From the NCBI GenBank assembly GCA_023255165.1, contig JALRJD010000211.1:1-17395 (forward strand): a stretch of 17,395 nt of DNA. Direction: 5' to 3'. Made by a program: the position numbers and the translations under genes. Positions 6,637-13,954 of the stretch are shown piece by piece. Positions within the stretch are counted from its first letter, which is position 1. Each line of letters begins with the position of its first letter. Source of the stretch: Porticoccaceae bacterium. GTDB lineage: Bacteria > Pseudomonadota > Gammaproteobacteria > Pseudomonadales > Porticoccaceae. The notes under the pieces are model-generated. The model made no database searches. It had not been told where the DNA came from and saw only the letters and a list, made by a program, of their open reading frames with translations.

Positions 6637-7959
6637 TTAACGGCCCTGACTACGCATATGCTGCGTGGTAAACGAGCGATGTTTCAATGGTTCGGGTGCC
6701 TGTCTGCTCTTTAACTGCAGTGTGGTGCAGTGTTGCGCCTGTATATCGACCATGCCAACTGCTTCAGTGATTAAACCCTGCCAGTCTTTGTTGGTCGGTG
6801 CGTGCAGTTCCGAAGAGCTGGCGGCAATGACAGATAGTTTCCAAAGCTTGCCGCCACGATCGTAGATGCGACCCAGCACGGGTGCATAGGTTGCTGCATC
6901 AAGAATGTAGTGCCGTTTCGAGAGCGGATGGTTGGGATCTTTGGGTGTAGCTTCCAAATGATGCACTTTGCGCAACTGCCAGGTTACCTTGGGGAAGCAG
7001 TGGCCTGCACCGGTAAACTCAATTAGCTGATGGCCGCTGTCATCGGCGGGCTGTTCCCAACCGTCGAGTTGGGAGTGGCCATAGAGCGGCACCAACAGTT
7101 CGTCCGTGCCGAGGTAGGCCCAGTCCATATCCATAATGCGGCCGTTATAACCGAGGAAGTCCTCGATCATAATGTCGCTACCGAGAAAAGCATCGGTTTT
7201 CTGGCCGGTGGCCAAACGGCGAACGCGTCGCTGGGAACTCATGTACATCCAGGCTTGCTCGGTTGCCGAATCCACTTCATTGCGGTGAATCAGCAACTGG
7301 GTATTTCGAATATCCTGTGGCGCCTTCACCTGGAGATATAGAGCCGTGAATAAATTGGAGGGGTTGTTTTCCAGCTCTGGCAGCGGCTCATTGGTGTGGC
7401 GATACTTGTAGCGAAGTATGGCGCCATACATTTCCAGAGTTCGCTCGATACTGTCTTTTTTCATATCACGGTATTGCCAGTGAAACGCTTCTGTTTCCGT
7501 TTCATCCGGGGCATAACCGTAGCGCATATTCCAGGCTGCCTTGATGCCGGCCTGCGGGTCATCGGTTGCCAAGCTGACGAATGGCCGCCCGCCAGCATAA
7601 CCATTTAGTTCACCCGGTTCCGCGCCAATGGTTGTTGCGCCAAGTTGCTGTTGGGTGGTCTGACGATAGTTCGGGTGCACCGGTATCACCAGGGATTCAC
7701 CAAGCGGTATGGTTAATTCGCCCTGTTCAATCAATGCTGCAATCGGGCTATCGAGCCACTGCCGATATTGATCGAGATTCCTCGAATCGATCACAACCCC
7801 AGCTTGCAGGAGGCTGACATCATTGGTTTGCAGACTGGGGTTGAATTCGTTATCGAGGGCCTCAACAGCGACTGATATGCTGCTGACAGCGCAGAGGGCG
7901 GAGTATAAAACCGCAACTGCAACAGGCTTTAACAGGCCTACCGTAATGTGTTTAAACAT
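6637..7959 (-). CDS. Exported DUF1329 family protein
   Basis: The roughly 440-residue protein starts with a Sec-type signal peptide (MFKHITVGLLKP, then a hydrophobic stretch to about SVAVEA). It matches the DUF1329 family in length and landmarks, such as AWNMRYGYAP, the aromatic-rich middle and the C-terminal RHYILDAATYAPVLGRIYDR. No lipobox is evident. Family members are predicted to be cell-envelope beta-rich proteins often found beside hydrophobic-substrate catabolic genes and RND-type exporters; their function is not established. The ATG at 7959 has AAGGA about 9 bases upstream and starts the signal peptide cleanly. An alternative ATG at 7986 overlaps the dmpG stop as TAATG and would add nine polar residues. 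A role in moving or sensing the aromatic substrate at the envelope is inference from operon position only. Confidence 0.82.
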   Translation of the reverse strand: MFKHITVGLLKPVAVAVLYSALCAVSSISVAVEALDNEFNPSLQTNDVSLLQAGVVIDSRNLDQYRQWLDSPIAALIEQGELTIPLGESLVIPVHPNYRQTTQQQLGATTIGAEPGELNGYAGGRPFVSLATDDPQAGIKAAWNMRYGYAPDETETEAFHWQYRDMKKDSIERTLEMYGAILRYKYRHTNEPLPELENNPSNLFTALYLQVKAPQDIRNTQLLIHRNEVDSATEQAWMYMSSQRRVRRLATGQKTDAFLGSDIMIEDFLGYNGRIMDMDWAYLGTDELLVPLYGHSQLDGWEQPADDSGHQLIEFTGAGHCFPKVTWQLRKVHHLEATPKDPNHPLSKRHYILDAATYAPVLGRIYDRGGKLWKLSVIAASSSELHAPTNKDWQGLITEAVGMVDIQAQHCTTLQLKSRQAPEPLKHRSFTTQHMRSQGR

Positions 7960-7985
7960 ATAGCCATCCTTTTTGGAAAAACACA

Positions 7986-9005
7986 TTACTGGCCTTTGGA
8001 CATGGTCAGGGCCAAATCTTCAATCATGTCTTCCTGTCCGCCAACGGTACCGCGACGTCCCAGTTCAACCAGAATATCCCGAGCCTGCAGGCCATATTTT
8101 TGTGCTGCGCGCTGAGCGAATAACAGGAACGAGCTGTACACACCGGCGTAGCCCAGGGTCAGTGCGTCGCGGTCGATACGAATAACCTGGTCCATCATCG
8201 GTACGACCAAATCTTCGGCAACATCCATAATCTTGTAGAGGTCGATGCCATCGTCCACACCCATGCGGTGTAACACGGCGACAAAGACTTCCAATGGCGT
8301 GTTGCCGGCACCGGCACCGAGACCGGCTACCGAACCATCAATGCGATTAGCGCCGGCTTCAATGGCGGCCAATGAGTTGGCAATGCCCATGCCGAGGTTG
8401 TGGTGACCGTGGAAGCCGAGCTCTGTTGCAGTGTTCAGTTCACTGCGCAGGGCGCCAATCTTTTCGGTGACTTCGTCGGGCAGCATATAGCCGGCCGAAT
8501 CGGTACAGTAAATGCAGTTGGCGCCGTAGGATTCCATCAGCTTGGCTTGCTCAAGCAGCTGCTCGGTGTTGACCTTGTGCGCCATCATCAAAAAGCCGAC
8601 CGTATCCAGGCCCATTTTTGCCGCCATACCAATATGCTGTTCTGAGACGTCCGCCTCGGTGCAGTGTGTGGCGATACGAATAGTCGAAACACCGTGATCA
8701 TGGGCCATCTTGAGATGATCCACCGTGCCGATGCCGGGCAAAAGCAGTGCCGAGATTTTGGCATTCTTCATTTTCGGAATCACCGCGGAGAAATACTCTT
8801 CATCGCTGTGAGCTGGGAAACCGTAGTTGACCGAGGTGCCGCCAAGGCCATCGCCGTGGGTAACCTCAATTAAAGGCATGCCCGCATCGTCCAACGCGGT
8901 GGCAATTGCGACCATTTCATCCAGACTGATTTGATGTTGCTTGGCATGCATGCCGTCGCGCAGGCTCATGTCGTGAAGGGTGACTTTTTTACCGGTTAAG
9001 TTCAT
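7986..9005 (-). CDS. dmpG: 4-hydroxy-2-oxovalerate aldolase
   Basis: The 339-residue class II aldolase (DmpG/XylK/BphI type) splits 4-hydroxy-2-oxovalerate into pyruvate and acetaldehyde, the last C-C cleavage of the meta pathway. The N-terminal HDMSLRDGMHA carries the catalytic Arg16, metal ligand Asp17 and His20. FHGHHNLGMG (about 198-207) supplies metal ligands His199 and His201, one position off the numbering of Pseudomonas DmpG. The C-terminal ALTLGYAGVYSSFL includes the conserved active-site Tyr. The family forms a stable channelling complex with acylating acetaldehyde dehydrogenase, whose gene ends 17 bases upstream. The ATG at 9005 has CAGGAG about 9 bases before it. Sequence and length look fully functional. 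Confidence 0.95.
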   Translation of the reverse strand: MNLTGKKVTLHDMSLRDGMHAKQHQISLDEMVAIATALDDAGMPLIEVTHGDGLGGTSVNYGFPAHSDEEYFSAVIPKMKNAKISALLLPGIGTVDHLKMAHDHGVSTIRIATHCTEADVSEQHIGMAAKMGLDTVGFLMMAHKVNTEQLLEQAKLMESYGANCIYCTDSAGYMLPDEVTEKIGALRSELNTATELGFHGHHNLGMGIANSLAAIEAGANRIDGSVAGLGAGAGNTPLEVFVAVLHRMGVDDGIDLYKIMDVAEDLVVPMMDQVIRIDRDALTLGYAGVYSSFLLFAQRAAQKYGLQARDILVELGRRGTVGGQEDMIEDLALTMSKGQ

Positions 9006-9022
9006 CTTGATGCTCCTGCTGA

Positions 9023-9931
9023 TTAGCCGCGAGTGGGTAGTTGAATGGCGCCGCTGGCGGCTTCTTCCGCAAACAGTTCTGCGGTGCGCAAACCTGCCGC
9101 CGTCATAATGTCGAGGTTGCCTGCATATTTTGGCAGGAAGTCACCGAGACCCTGAACTTCCATAAAAATGGTGACGCGGTTGCCGTCGAAAATCGGGCCG
9201 TTTACCAGTTTGTAACCAGGCACATACTTCTGTACTTTGGCTACCATCTCGTGCACTGAAGCGGTAATGGCAGCCTGATCTGGCTCTGACTCGGTTAAAC
9301 AGTGAATGGTGTCGCGCATCATCAGTGGTGGCTCAGCGGGATTGACGACAATAATCGCCTTGCCAGCTTTGGCGCCGCCCACTTGCTCGATACCGGCTGA
9401 GGTTGTGCGGGTAAATTCATCGATGTTTTTGCGGGTGCCGGGACCAATCGACTTGGATGCTACGGTGGCAACAATCTCGCCGTAGGCGACAGGCTGAACC
9501 TGTGACACTGCGGCAACCATGGGAATGGTGGCCTGTCCACCGCAGGTAACCATATTGACATTCATTTCCAGGTGTTTGGCGTGCTGCTGTAAATTGACTG
9601 GCGGCACGCAGAACGGACCGATGGCGGCCGGCGTCAGGTCAATCATTATCACACCCAGCTCGTTGACCTTGCGTGAATTTTCAGCGTGTACATAGGCGGA
9701 GGTGGCGTCAAATGCAATGCGGATATCGTCTTCAAGAATATGTGGCACCAGACCGTCAACGCCGGTGGTGGAGACTTTCATGCCAAAGTCACGGGCGCGG
9801 CGAATGCCTTCTGACTCTTCAATACCCACCATCCACACAGGCTCAATCCAGTCACTGCGCATGGCTTTCATCAGCAGGTCAGTGCCGATATTTCCCGGGC
9901 CGATAATCGCGGCTCGCAATTTCTTGCTCAT
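9023..9931 (-). CDS. dmpF: Acetaldehyde dehydrogenase (acylating)
   Basis: The 302-residue enzyme (DmpF/XylQ/BphJ type) oxidises acetaldehyde to acetyl-CoA with NAD and CoA, completing the pathway. AAIIGPGNIGTDL (about 7-19) is the NAD-binding Rossmann motif; NMVTCGGQATIPMV holds the catalytic Cys130. The segment NGPIFDGNRVTIFMEVQG and the tail TAAGLRTAELFAEE are typical of the family's dimerisation and C-terminal part. It works in the cytoplasm bound to the DmpG aldolase, receiving toxic acetaldehyde by channelling. The ATG at 9931 is preceded by TAGGAG about 8 bases away. It is 14 bases after dmpH. In the classical Pseudomonas operon it follows the hydratase gene directly; here the decarboxylase gene sits between them. 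Confidence 0.95.
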   Translation of the reverse strand: MSKKLRAAIIGPGNIGTDLLMKAMRSDWIEPVWMVGIEESEGIRRARDFGMKVSTTGVDGLVPHILEDDIRIAFDATSAYVHAENSRKVNELGVIMIDLTPAAIGPFCVPPVNLQQHAKHLEMNVNMVTCGGQATIPMVAAVSQVQPVAYGEIVATVASKSIGPGTRKNIDEFTRTTSAGIEQVGGAKAGKAIIVVNPAEPPLMMRDTIHCLTESEPDQAAITASVHEMVAKVQKYVPGYKLVNGPIFDGNRVTIFMEVQGLGDFLPKYAGNLDIMTAAGLRTAELFAEEAASGAIQLPTRG

Positions 9932-9945
9932 AGCAAAACTCCTAA

Positions 9946-10740
9946 TTAGACAAATTTCATGGTGACGGTGCCGAGCCCTTGATAACGGACACAGATAGAA
10001 TCGCCTTTTTCAACAAGCACCGCGGCTGTGATGCCGCCGGTCATAATAAATGTTCCCGCGGGAATCACTTCGTCGCGCTCGTGGAGCATTTTGGCCAGCA
10101 TGGCAACGCTGGCGGCGGGGTGGTCGAGCACTGCGGCGCCGGCGCCGAGCTCAACGATTTCGCCATTTTTCTGCATCACCACACCGATGGTGCTCCAGTC
10201 GAATGCATTTGGTGCTGCGGAGTGGCTACCGACCACAAAGCGAGTCGATGAGGAGTTGTCGGCCTGCACACTGATCAGGTCGAACTTAAAGTCTTTGTAA
10301 CGTGAATCAATAATCTCAACGGCTGGAACCACCAGTTCGGTTGCCGCCATCACTTCGTCAATGGTGACATCTGGACCGCGCAGCTCTTTGTTGGTGATAA
10401 AGGCAATTTCGGCTTCGACCTTGGGATGAATCAGTTCATCGAAGGGTACTTCGGCGCCGTCGGGCAGGCTGAAGTAGTCGGCGAGGAAACCATAGCAGGG
10501 GGTTTCGACACCCATCTGTTTCATTTTTGCCCAAGAGGTCAGACCCATTTTCATGCCGACGATCTTGTGCCCGCGATCAACCTTGCGGCGGCGGATCTCC
10601 CATTGAATATCAGCCGCATCTTTGTCGGTCATATCGGGGTAGTCGTCGGTAATTTTAATAACTTCATAGGCCTGCAGCTCTGCGTTCTCAAGATGCTCGG
10701 CCAGTTTGGCGATCGTCGCCTGATCCAGATTGTTGGTCAT
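9946..10740 (-). CDS. dmpH: 2-oxo-3-hexenedioate (4-oxalocrotonate) decarboxylase
   Basis: The 264-residue protein is of the DmpH/XylI type, which decarboxylates 2-oxo-3-hexenedioate to 2-hydroxypenta-2,4-dienoate in the dehydrogenative branch of catechol meta-cleavage. Distinguishing segments against the related hydratase are GLTSWAKMKQMGVETPCYGF (about 66-85) and LADYFSLPDG, with HPKVEAEIAF (about 105-114) carrying acidic metal ligands and VEIIDSRY (about 142-149) in mid-protein. It shares the fumarylacetoacetate-hydrolase-like fold with DmpE, with which this family forms a Mg-dependent complex so that the unstable dienol is passed on; the two genes are adjacent, 15 bases apart. The ATG at 10740 has GGAGAG about 8 bases before it. 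Its usual upstream partner, the tautomerase DmpI, is not encoded in the window. Confidence 0.93.
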   Translation of the reverse strand: MTNNLDQATIAKLAEHLENAELQAYEVIKITDDYPDMTDKDAADIQWEIRRRKVDRGHKIVGMKMGLTSWAKMKQMGVETPCYGFLADYFSLPDGAEVPFDELIHPKVEAEIAFITNKELRGPDVTIDEVMAATELVVPAVEIIDSRYKDFKFDLISVQADNSSSTRFVVGSHSAAPNAFDWSTIGVVMQKNGEIVELGAGAAVLDHPAASVAMLAKMLHERDEVIPAGTFIMTGGITAAVLVEKGDSICVRYQGLGTVTMKFV

Positions 10741-10755
10741 CGATATACTCTCCAG

Positions 10756-11538
10756 TTAGCAGAAGCGGATGCGGCAATTGCCCATGCCGCCAACCTTTAC
10801 ATTCATTTCGTCGCCAGCCACAACTGGCTCAAGAGGCACCAGAGAACCGGACAGAATGATTTCGCCCGCTTTCAGAGGAATGCCAAACTGGCCGAGAGTA
10901 TTAGCCAGCCAGGCAACGCAGTTCACCGGGCTGCCAAGAGCCGCGGCGCCAGCGCCAACGCTGAGTGTTGAACCATTTTTCTCGACCACCATGCCGCAGG
11001 TGGAGAGATCAATCTTGCGTGGATCGACAGCAGCTTTCTCATTGACCACAAACAGGCCGCAGCTCGCGTTGTCCGCGACAGTGTCCTGAATTTTTATCTG
11101 CCAGTCTTCAATACGTGAGTCGACCACTTCAAAGCAGGGCATAACCGCTTCGGTTGCGGCCAACACATCAGCATTGGTAATGCCCGGCCCGATCAGATCT
11201 TTCTTTAAAATAAACGCGATCTCGCCTTCGGCTTTCGGCTGAATCAACAGCTCACTGATCGGCATCTCATCACTGAACACCATTTTGTCGGTGAGGTAAC
11301 CAAAGTCGGGCTGGTAGACACCAAGCATGTTTTGCACTGCTTTACTGGTGACACCAATTTTTTTGCCGATAATGTTCTCTCCGGCATTCAGGCGTTGCTC
11401 GAGCATGCGCAGCGAAATGTAGTAGGCGTCGTCGATAGTGATATCGGGGAAGCGTTCGGTGAATGGGCGCAGCACGGTGCGGTTAACCATTGCCTCATAC
11501 AGCTCATCGCCACATTGTTCGATTAATTGTTTATCCAT
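10756..11538 (-). CDS. dmpE: 2-oxopent-4-enoate hydratase
   Basis: The 260-residue protein closely resembles DmpE/XylJ hydratase, which adds water to 2-hydroxypenta-2,4-dienoate to give 4-hydroxy-2-oxovalerate. Highly conserved stretches include NIIGKKIGVTSKAVQNMLGV (about 54-73), IQPKAEGEIAFILKKDL (metal-binding acidic residues), CFEVVDSRIEDW, DTVADNASCGLFVV and GAGAAALGSPVNCVAWLANT. It accepts the product of either branch: from the hydrolase DmpD directly, or from the decarboxylase DmpH. It is cytoplasmic and expected to form the hydratase-decarboxylase complex with the next gene product. The ATG at 11538 is 20 bases after the dmpD stop, with only a weak ribosome site (GAGACC). No defects are seen. 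Confidence 0.95.
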   Translation of the reverse strand: MDKQLIEQCGDELYEAMVNRTVLRPFTERFPDITIDDAYYISLRMLEQRLNAGENIIGKKIGVTSKAVQNMLGVYQPDFGYLTDKMVFSDEMPISELLIQPKAEGEIAFILKKDLIGPGITNADVLAATEAVMPCFEVVDSRIEDWQIKIQDTVADNASCGLFVVNEKAAVDPRKIDLSTCGMVVEKNGSTLSVGAGAAALGSPVNCVAWLANTLGQFGIPLKAGEIILSGSLVPLEPVVAGDEMNVKVGGMGNCRIRFC

Positions 11539-11558
11539 GGTCGTGGTCTCGTTAAACG

Positions 11559-12431
11559 TTATTGTTCTTGGTCAGCTTCGCTGAAGAAGTTATCAACCAG
11601 CTGGGTAAAGCGGTCGGCCTGTTCGATCTGTGTCCAGTGGCCGCATTGGCCAAACACATGCAGTTGTGATTTGGCGATCCAGCTTGCCATGGTCAAGCTG
11701 GTTTGGAGTGGGATGATCTGGTCATCGCGGCCGTGAATCAACAAGGTCTGATGCGGCAGCGCGCGGATATCTTCCTCGCTGCTGGCCAGGGCATCGACCC
11801 ACTGTTGTCGCGGTGTCGGGAACATCGCGGCAAAGGCTTCCTGAAACCCGGGTTGGATGCTGGCTCGATAGCGCAGTTCAGCCAAGTCATCGTTGACCAG
11901 TAACTGATTCCAGGAAAACAGCGAAATAAGCTCGCGCATGGTGGCGGCCGAAGGGGTGTAACCCCACACTCTGTCGAGGCCGTCGGTTAAGGGGAAACTG
12001 ACACCCACCGAACCCATCAACACCAAACGTCTGACTCGCTCCGGGTGGGCAATGGCAAAGGCCAGCGCCAGAGCACCACCAAAGCTGTTGCCGATCAGAT
12101 CAACCCGTTCCAATTGCAGTTTGTCCATCAGGCCGAGCAGATGTTTGAGCCAGCGTTGCATAGAGTAGTGGTTGTCCGCTGGCCGCTCGGTGTAACCAAA
12201 ACCGAGCATATCTGGCGCAATTACTCGGCGTTTTTGTGCCAGCACCGGCAGTGTCAGACGCCAGTTGGCCCAGGCCGTAACACCCGGGCCAGAGCCGTGA
12301 ATCAGCATTATCGGAGAGCCGCGACCGTTATCGTGGTAGTTGGTGGCGACACCATCGATGTCGATGGTTTGGCCAATTTCCGGATTTGTCATTATTTGCG
12401 CGTCCATCGGGTTAGAGTTTGATGCAGACAT
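11559..12431 (-). CDS. dmpD: 2-hydroxymuconic semialdehyde hydrolase
   Basis: The 290-residue alpha/beta hydrolase is of the DmpD/XylF type. It cleaves 2-hydroxymuconic semialdehyde to formate and 2-hydroxypenta-2,4-dienoate, the hydrolytic branch needed for methylcatechol-derived ketones. Landmarks are the oxyanion segment LIHGSGPGVTAWANW (about 43-57), the nucleophile Ser116 in GNSFGG, the acid at Asp236/237 in HGRDDQ and the catalytic His265 in GQCGHWTQ. Much of the chain is near-identical in pattern to Pseudomonas DmpD. The N-terminus is uncertain: ATG at 12431 overlaps the end of dmpC by 20 bases; ATG at 12392 would give MTNPEIG, closer to where family homology begins. None of the candidates has a strong ribosome site, so coupling to dmpC translation is likely. 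Confidence 0.95.
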   Translation of the reverse strand: MSASNSNPMDAQIMTNPEIGQTIDIDGVATNYHDNGRGSPIMLIHGSGPGVTAWANWRLTLPVLAQKRRVIAPDMLGFGYTERPADNHYSMQRWLKHLLGLMDKLQLERVDLIGNSFGGALALAFAIAHPERVRRLVLMGSVGVSFPLTDGLDRVWGYTPSAATMRELISLFSWNQLLVNDDLAELRYRASIQPGFQEAFAAMFPTPRQQWVDALASSEEDIRALPHQTLLIHGRDDQIIPLQTSLTMASWIAKSQLHVFGQCGHWTQIEQADRFTQLVDNFFSEADQEQ

Positions 12432-13869
12432 TTTTCAGTTCGGAATAAAATTCCAAGCCATGGACACCGCCCTCGCGTCCGATGCCGGATTGTTTGGCGC
12501 CGCCAAAAGCAGTGCGCAAATCACGCAGGAACCAGCTGTTGACCCAAACCAGACCCACTTCCATTGCTTCGGCAACCCGTACCGCGCGGGAACTGTTCTC
12601 AGTCCAGACCGCCGCGCAGAGCCCATAGTCGGTATCGTTGGCCAGGGCGATCGCTTCTTCTTCTGTATCAAACGGGCGGATATGGCAGCACGGGCCAAAG
12701 ATCTCTTCGCGAATAACCCTTGCATCGTCGGCCAGATCAGTCCAAATGGTGGGCTCAATCCATGCACCGCTGTTCATCTCCGCACCCATGTCCGGGATAC
12801 CGCCACCAGTGACCACGGTAGCGCCTTCTTCCACCGCCAGCTTGTAATAGGAATGTACTTTTTCACGGTGCTCAAGACTGACCAGCGGGCCAAAGTTGGC
12901 CTCTTCATCTTCCGGCCGACCGAGTTTAAGTTTTTCGACATCTGCCTTGAGCCGGGCGACAAATTCATCGTAGACAGGGCGCTCAACATACACTCTTTCA
13001 GTGCCCAAGCAGACCTGGCCACAGTTGACAAATGCGGAGCGCATAGTGCCCTCAACTGCTTTGTCCAGATCACAGTCGGCAAATATCAGTGCCGGGTTTT
13101 TGCCGCCACATTCCATGGAAATGTTGCGCAGTCCGACCGAGGCGGCGCGCATAATCACTTCGCCGGTGCGCGTCTCACCGGTAAAGGTGATGGCGTTAAT
13201 CAGTGGATGAGTAGTAAGGAATTCGCCAGCTGATTGCGGGCCAAAGCCGTGTACCACGTTATATACCCCTGCCGGCACGCCGCACTCGTTCATCACTTCG
13301 CCGAGCAGGGTAGCGGTGGCCGGTGTTTCCTCCGACGGCTTCACCACAACGGTATTGCCGCAGGCGAGTGCCGGGCCAACTTTGAAAGTCATCAACAGCA
13401 GCGGCAGATTCCACGGGCTGATTACCGCGACCACCCCTTTGGGTGATCGGTGCCCGTAGTTCAGGGCGCCAGCGCCATCCGGGGTGTCGAGCTTAAATGA
13501 CTCGGTCGGGTGGTTTGCCAGTGTTTCCGAGAAGGCTTTAAAGTTGGCCGCGCCGCGCGGAATATCAATATGCGAGGCGATTGAACGGGGCTTGCCGGTG
13601 TCTCGACATTCGGCAGCCAGAAATTCTTCAAATCGTTGGTTAATACGGTCGGCCACTTTGTTGAGCAGGGCGATACGCTGCTGCTGTGCCATTTGACCCC
13701 AGGGGCCGCTCAAGGCCTGCTTGGCCGCTTTAACTGCGGCATCCACATCGGCTGCGCTGGCTTCACTGACCGTACCAATTAGGCTATTGTCTACCGGGTC
13801 GCGGTTTTCAAAGGTTGCCCCGTTGATTGAGGCGACGAAGTTACCGTCAATAAAGTGCTTAAATTGCAT
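12412..13869 (-). CDS. dmpC: 2-hydroxymuconic semialdehyde dehydrogenase
   Basis: The 485-residue aldehyde dehydrogenase is of the DmpC/XylG type, oxidising 2-hydroxymuconic semialdehyde with NAD to 2-hydroxymuconate, first step of the 4-oxalocrotonate branch. Seen are SPWNLP (about 151-156, with Asn154), the NAD-binding FTGETRTGEVI (about 229-239), the general base Glu253 in MECGGKNPALI and the nucleophile Cys287 in NCGQVCLGTERVYV, then EEIFGPCCHI. The ATG at 13869 starts MQFKHFIDGNFV, where the family's homology begins, with AAGAGA about 8 bases before it. An upstream ATG at 13917 would add 16 residues without family similarity and is rejected. The gene follows dmpB after 85 bases containing a hairpin and overlaps dmpD. 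Confidence 0.95.
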   Translation of the reverse strand: MQFKHFIDGNFVASINGATFENRDPVDNSLIGTVSEASAADVDAAVKAAKQALSGPWGQMAQQQRIALLNKVADRINQRFEEFLAAECRDTGKPRSIASHIDIPRGAANFKAFSETLANHPTESFKLDTPDGAGALNYGHRSPKGVVAVISPWNLPLLLMTFKVGPALACGNTVVVKPSEETPATATLLGEVMNECGVPAGVYNVVHGFGPQSAGEFLTTHPLINAITFTGETRTGEVIMRAASVGLRNISMECGGKNPALIFADCDLDKAVEGTMRSAFVNCGQVCLGTERVYVERPVYDEFVARLKADVEKLKLGRPEDEEANFGPLVSLEHREKVHSYYKLAVEEGATVVTGGGIPDMGAEMNSGAWIEPTIWTDLADDARVIREEIFGPCCHIRPFDTEEEAIALANDTDYGLCAAVWTENSSRAVRVAEAMEVGLVWVNSWFLRDLRTAFGGAKQSGIGREGGVHGLEFYSELKNVCIKL

Positions 13870-13911
13870 TTGTAGTCTCTTGAAATTTTGTTGTTGTAAG
13901 CGCTTGGGGTT

Positions 13912-13941
13912 TGACAACCGGCACGCTGGTGACGGCTGTCA
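13912..13941 (-). repeat. Hairpin between dmpB and dmpC
   Basis: In the minus-strand transcript, TGACAGCCG can pair with CGGTTGTCA over a 12-base loop: a 9-bp stem with one G-U pair (plus-strand arms 13912-13920 and 13933-13941). It lies in the 85-base gap after the dmpB stop. There is no U-run directly behind it, so an mRNA-stability or processing role is more plausible than full termination. Confidence 0.4.
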
Positions 13942-13954
13942 GGCGTTGTGGTAA

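Noticed and set aside
10426..10971. A 181-codon plus-strand open frame opposite dmpH and dmpE
   Set aside because: It spans two well-supported minus-strand genes and their intergenic gap, and the translation resembles no protein family.
12340..13233. A 297-codon plus-strand open frame opposite dmpC
   Set aside because: It is antisense to an aldehyde dehydrogenase with full family motifs; its translation shows no domain pattern and it arises from the codon bias of dmpC.
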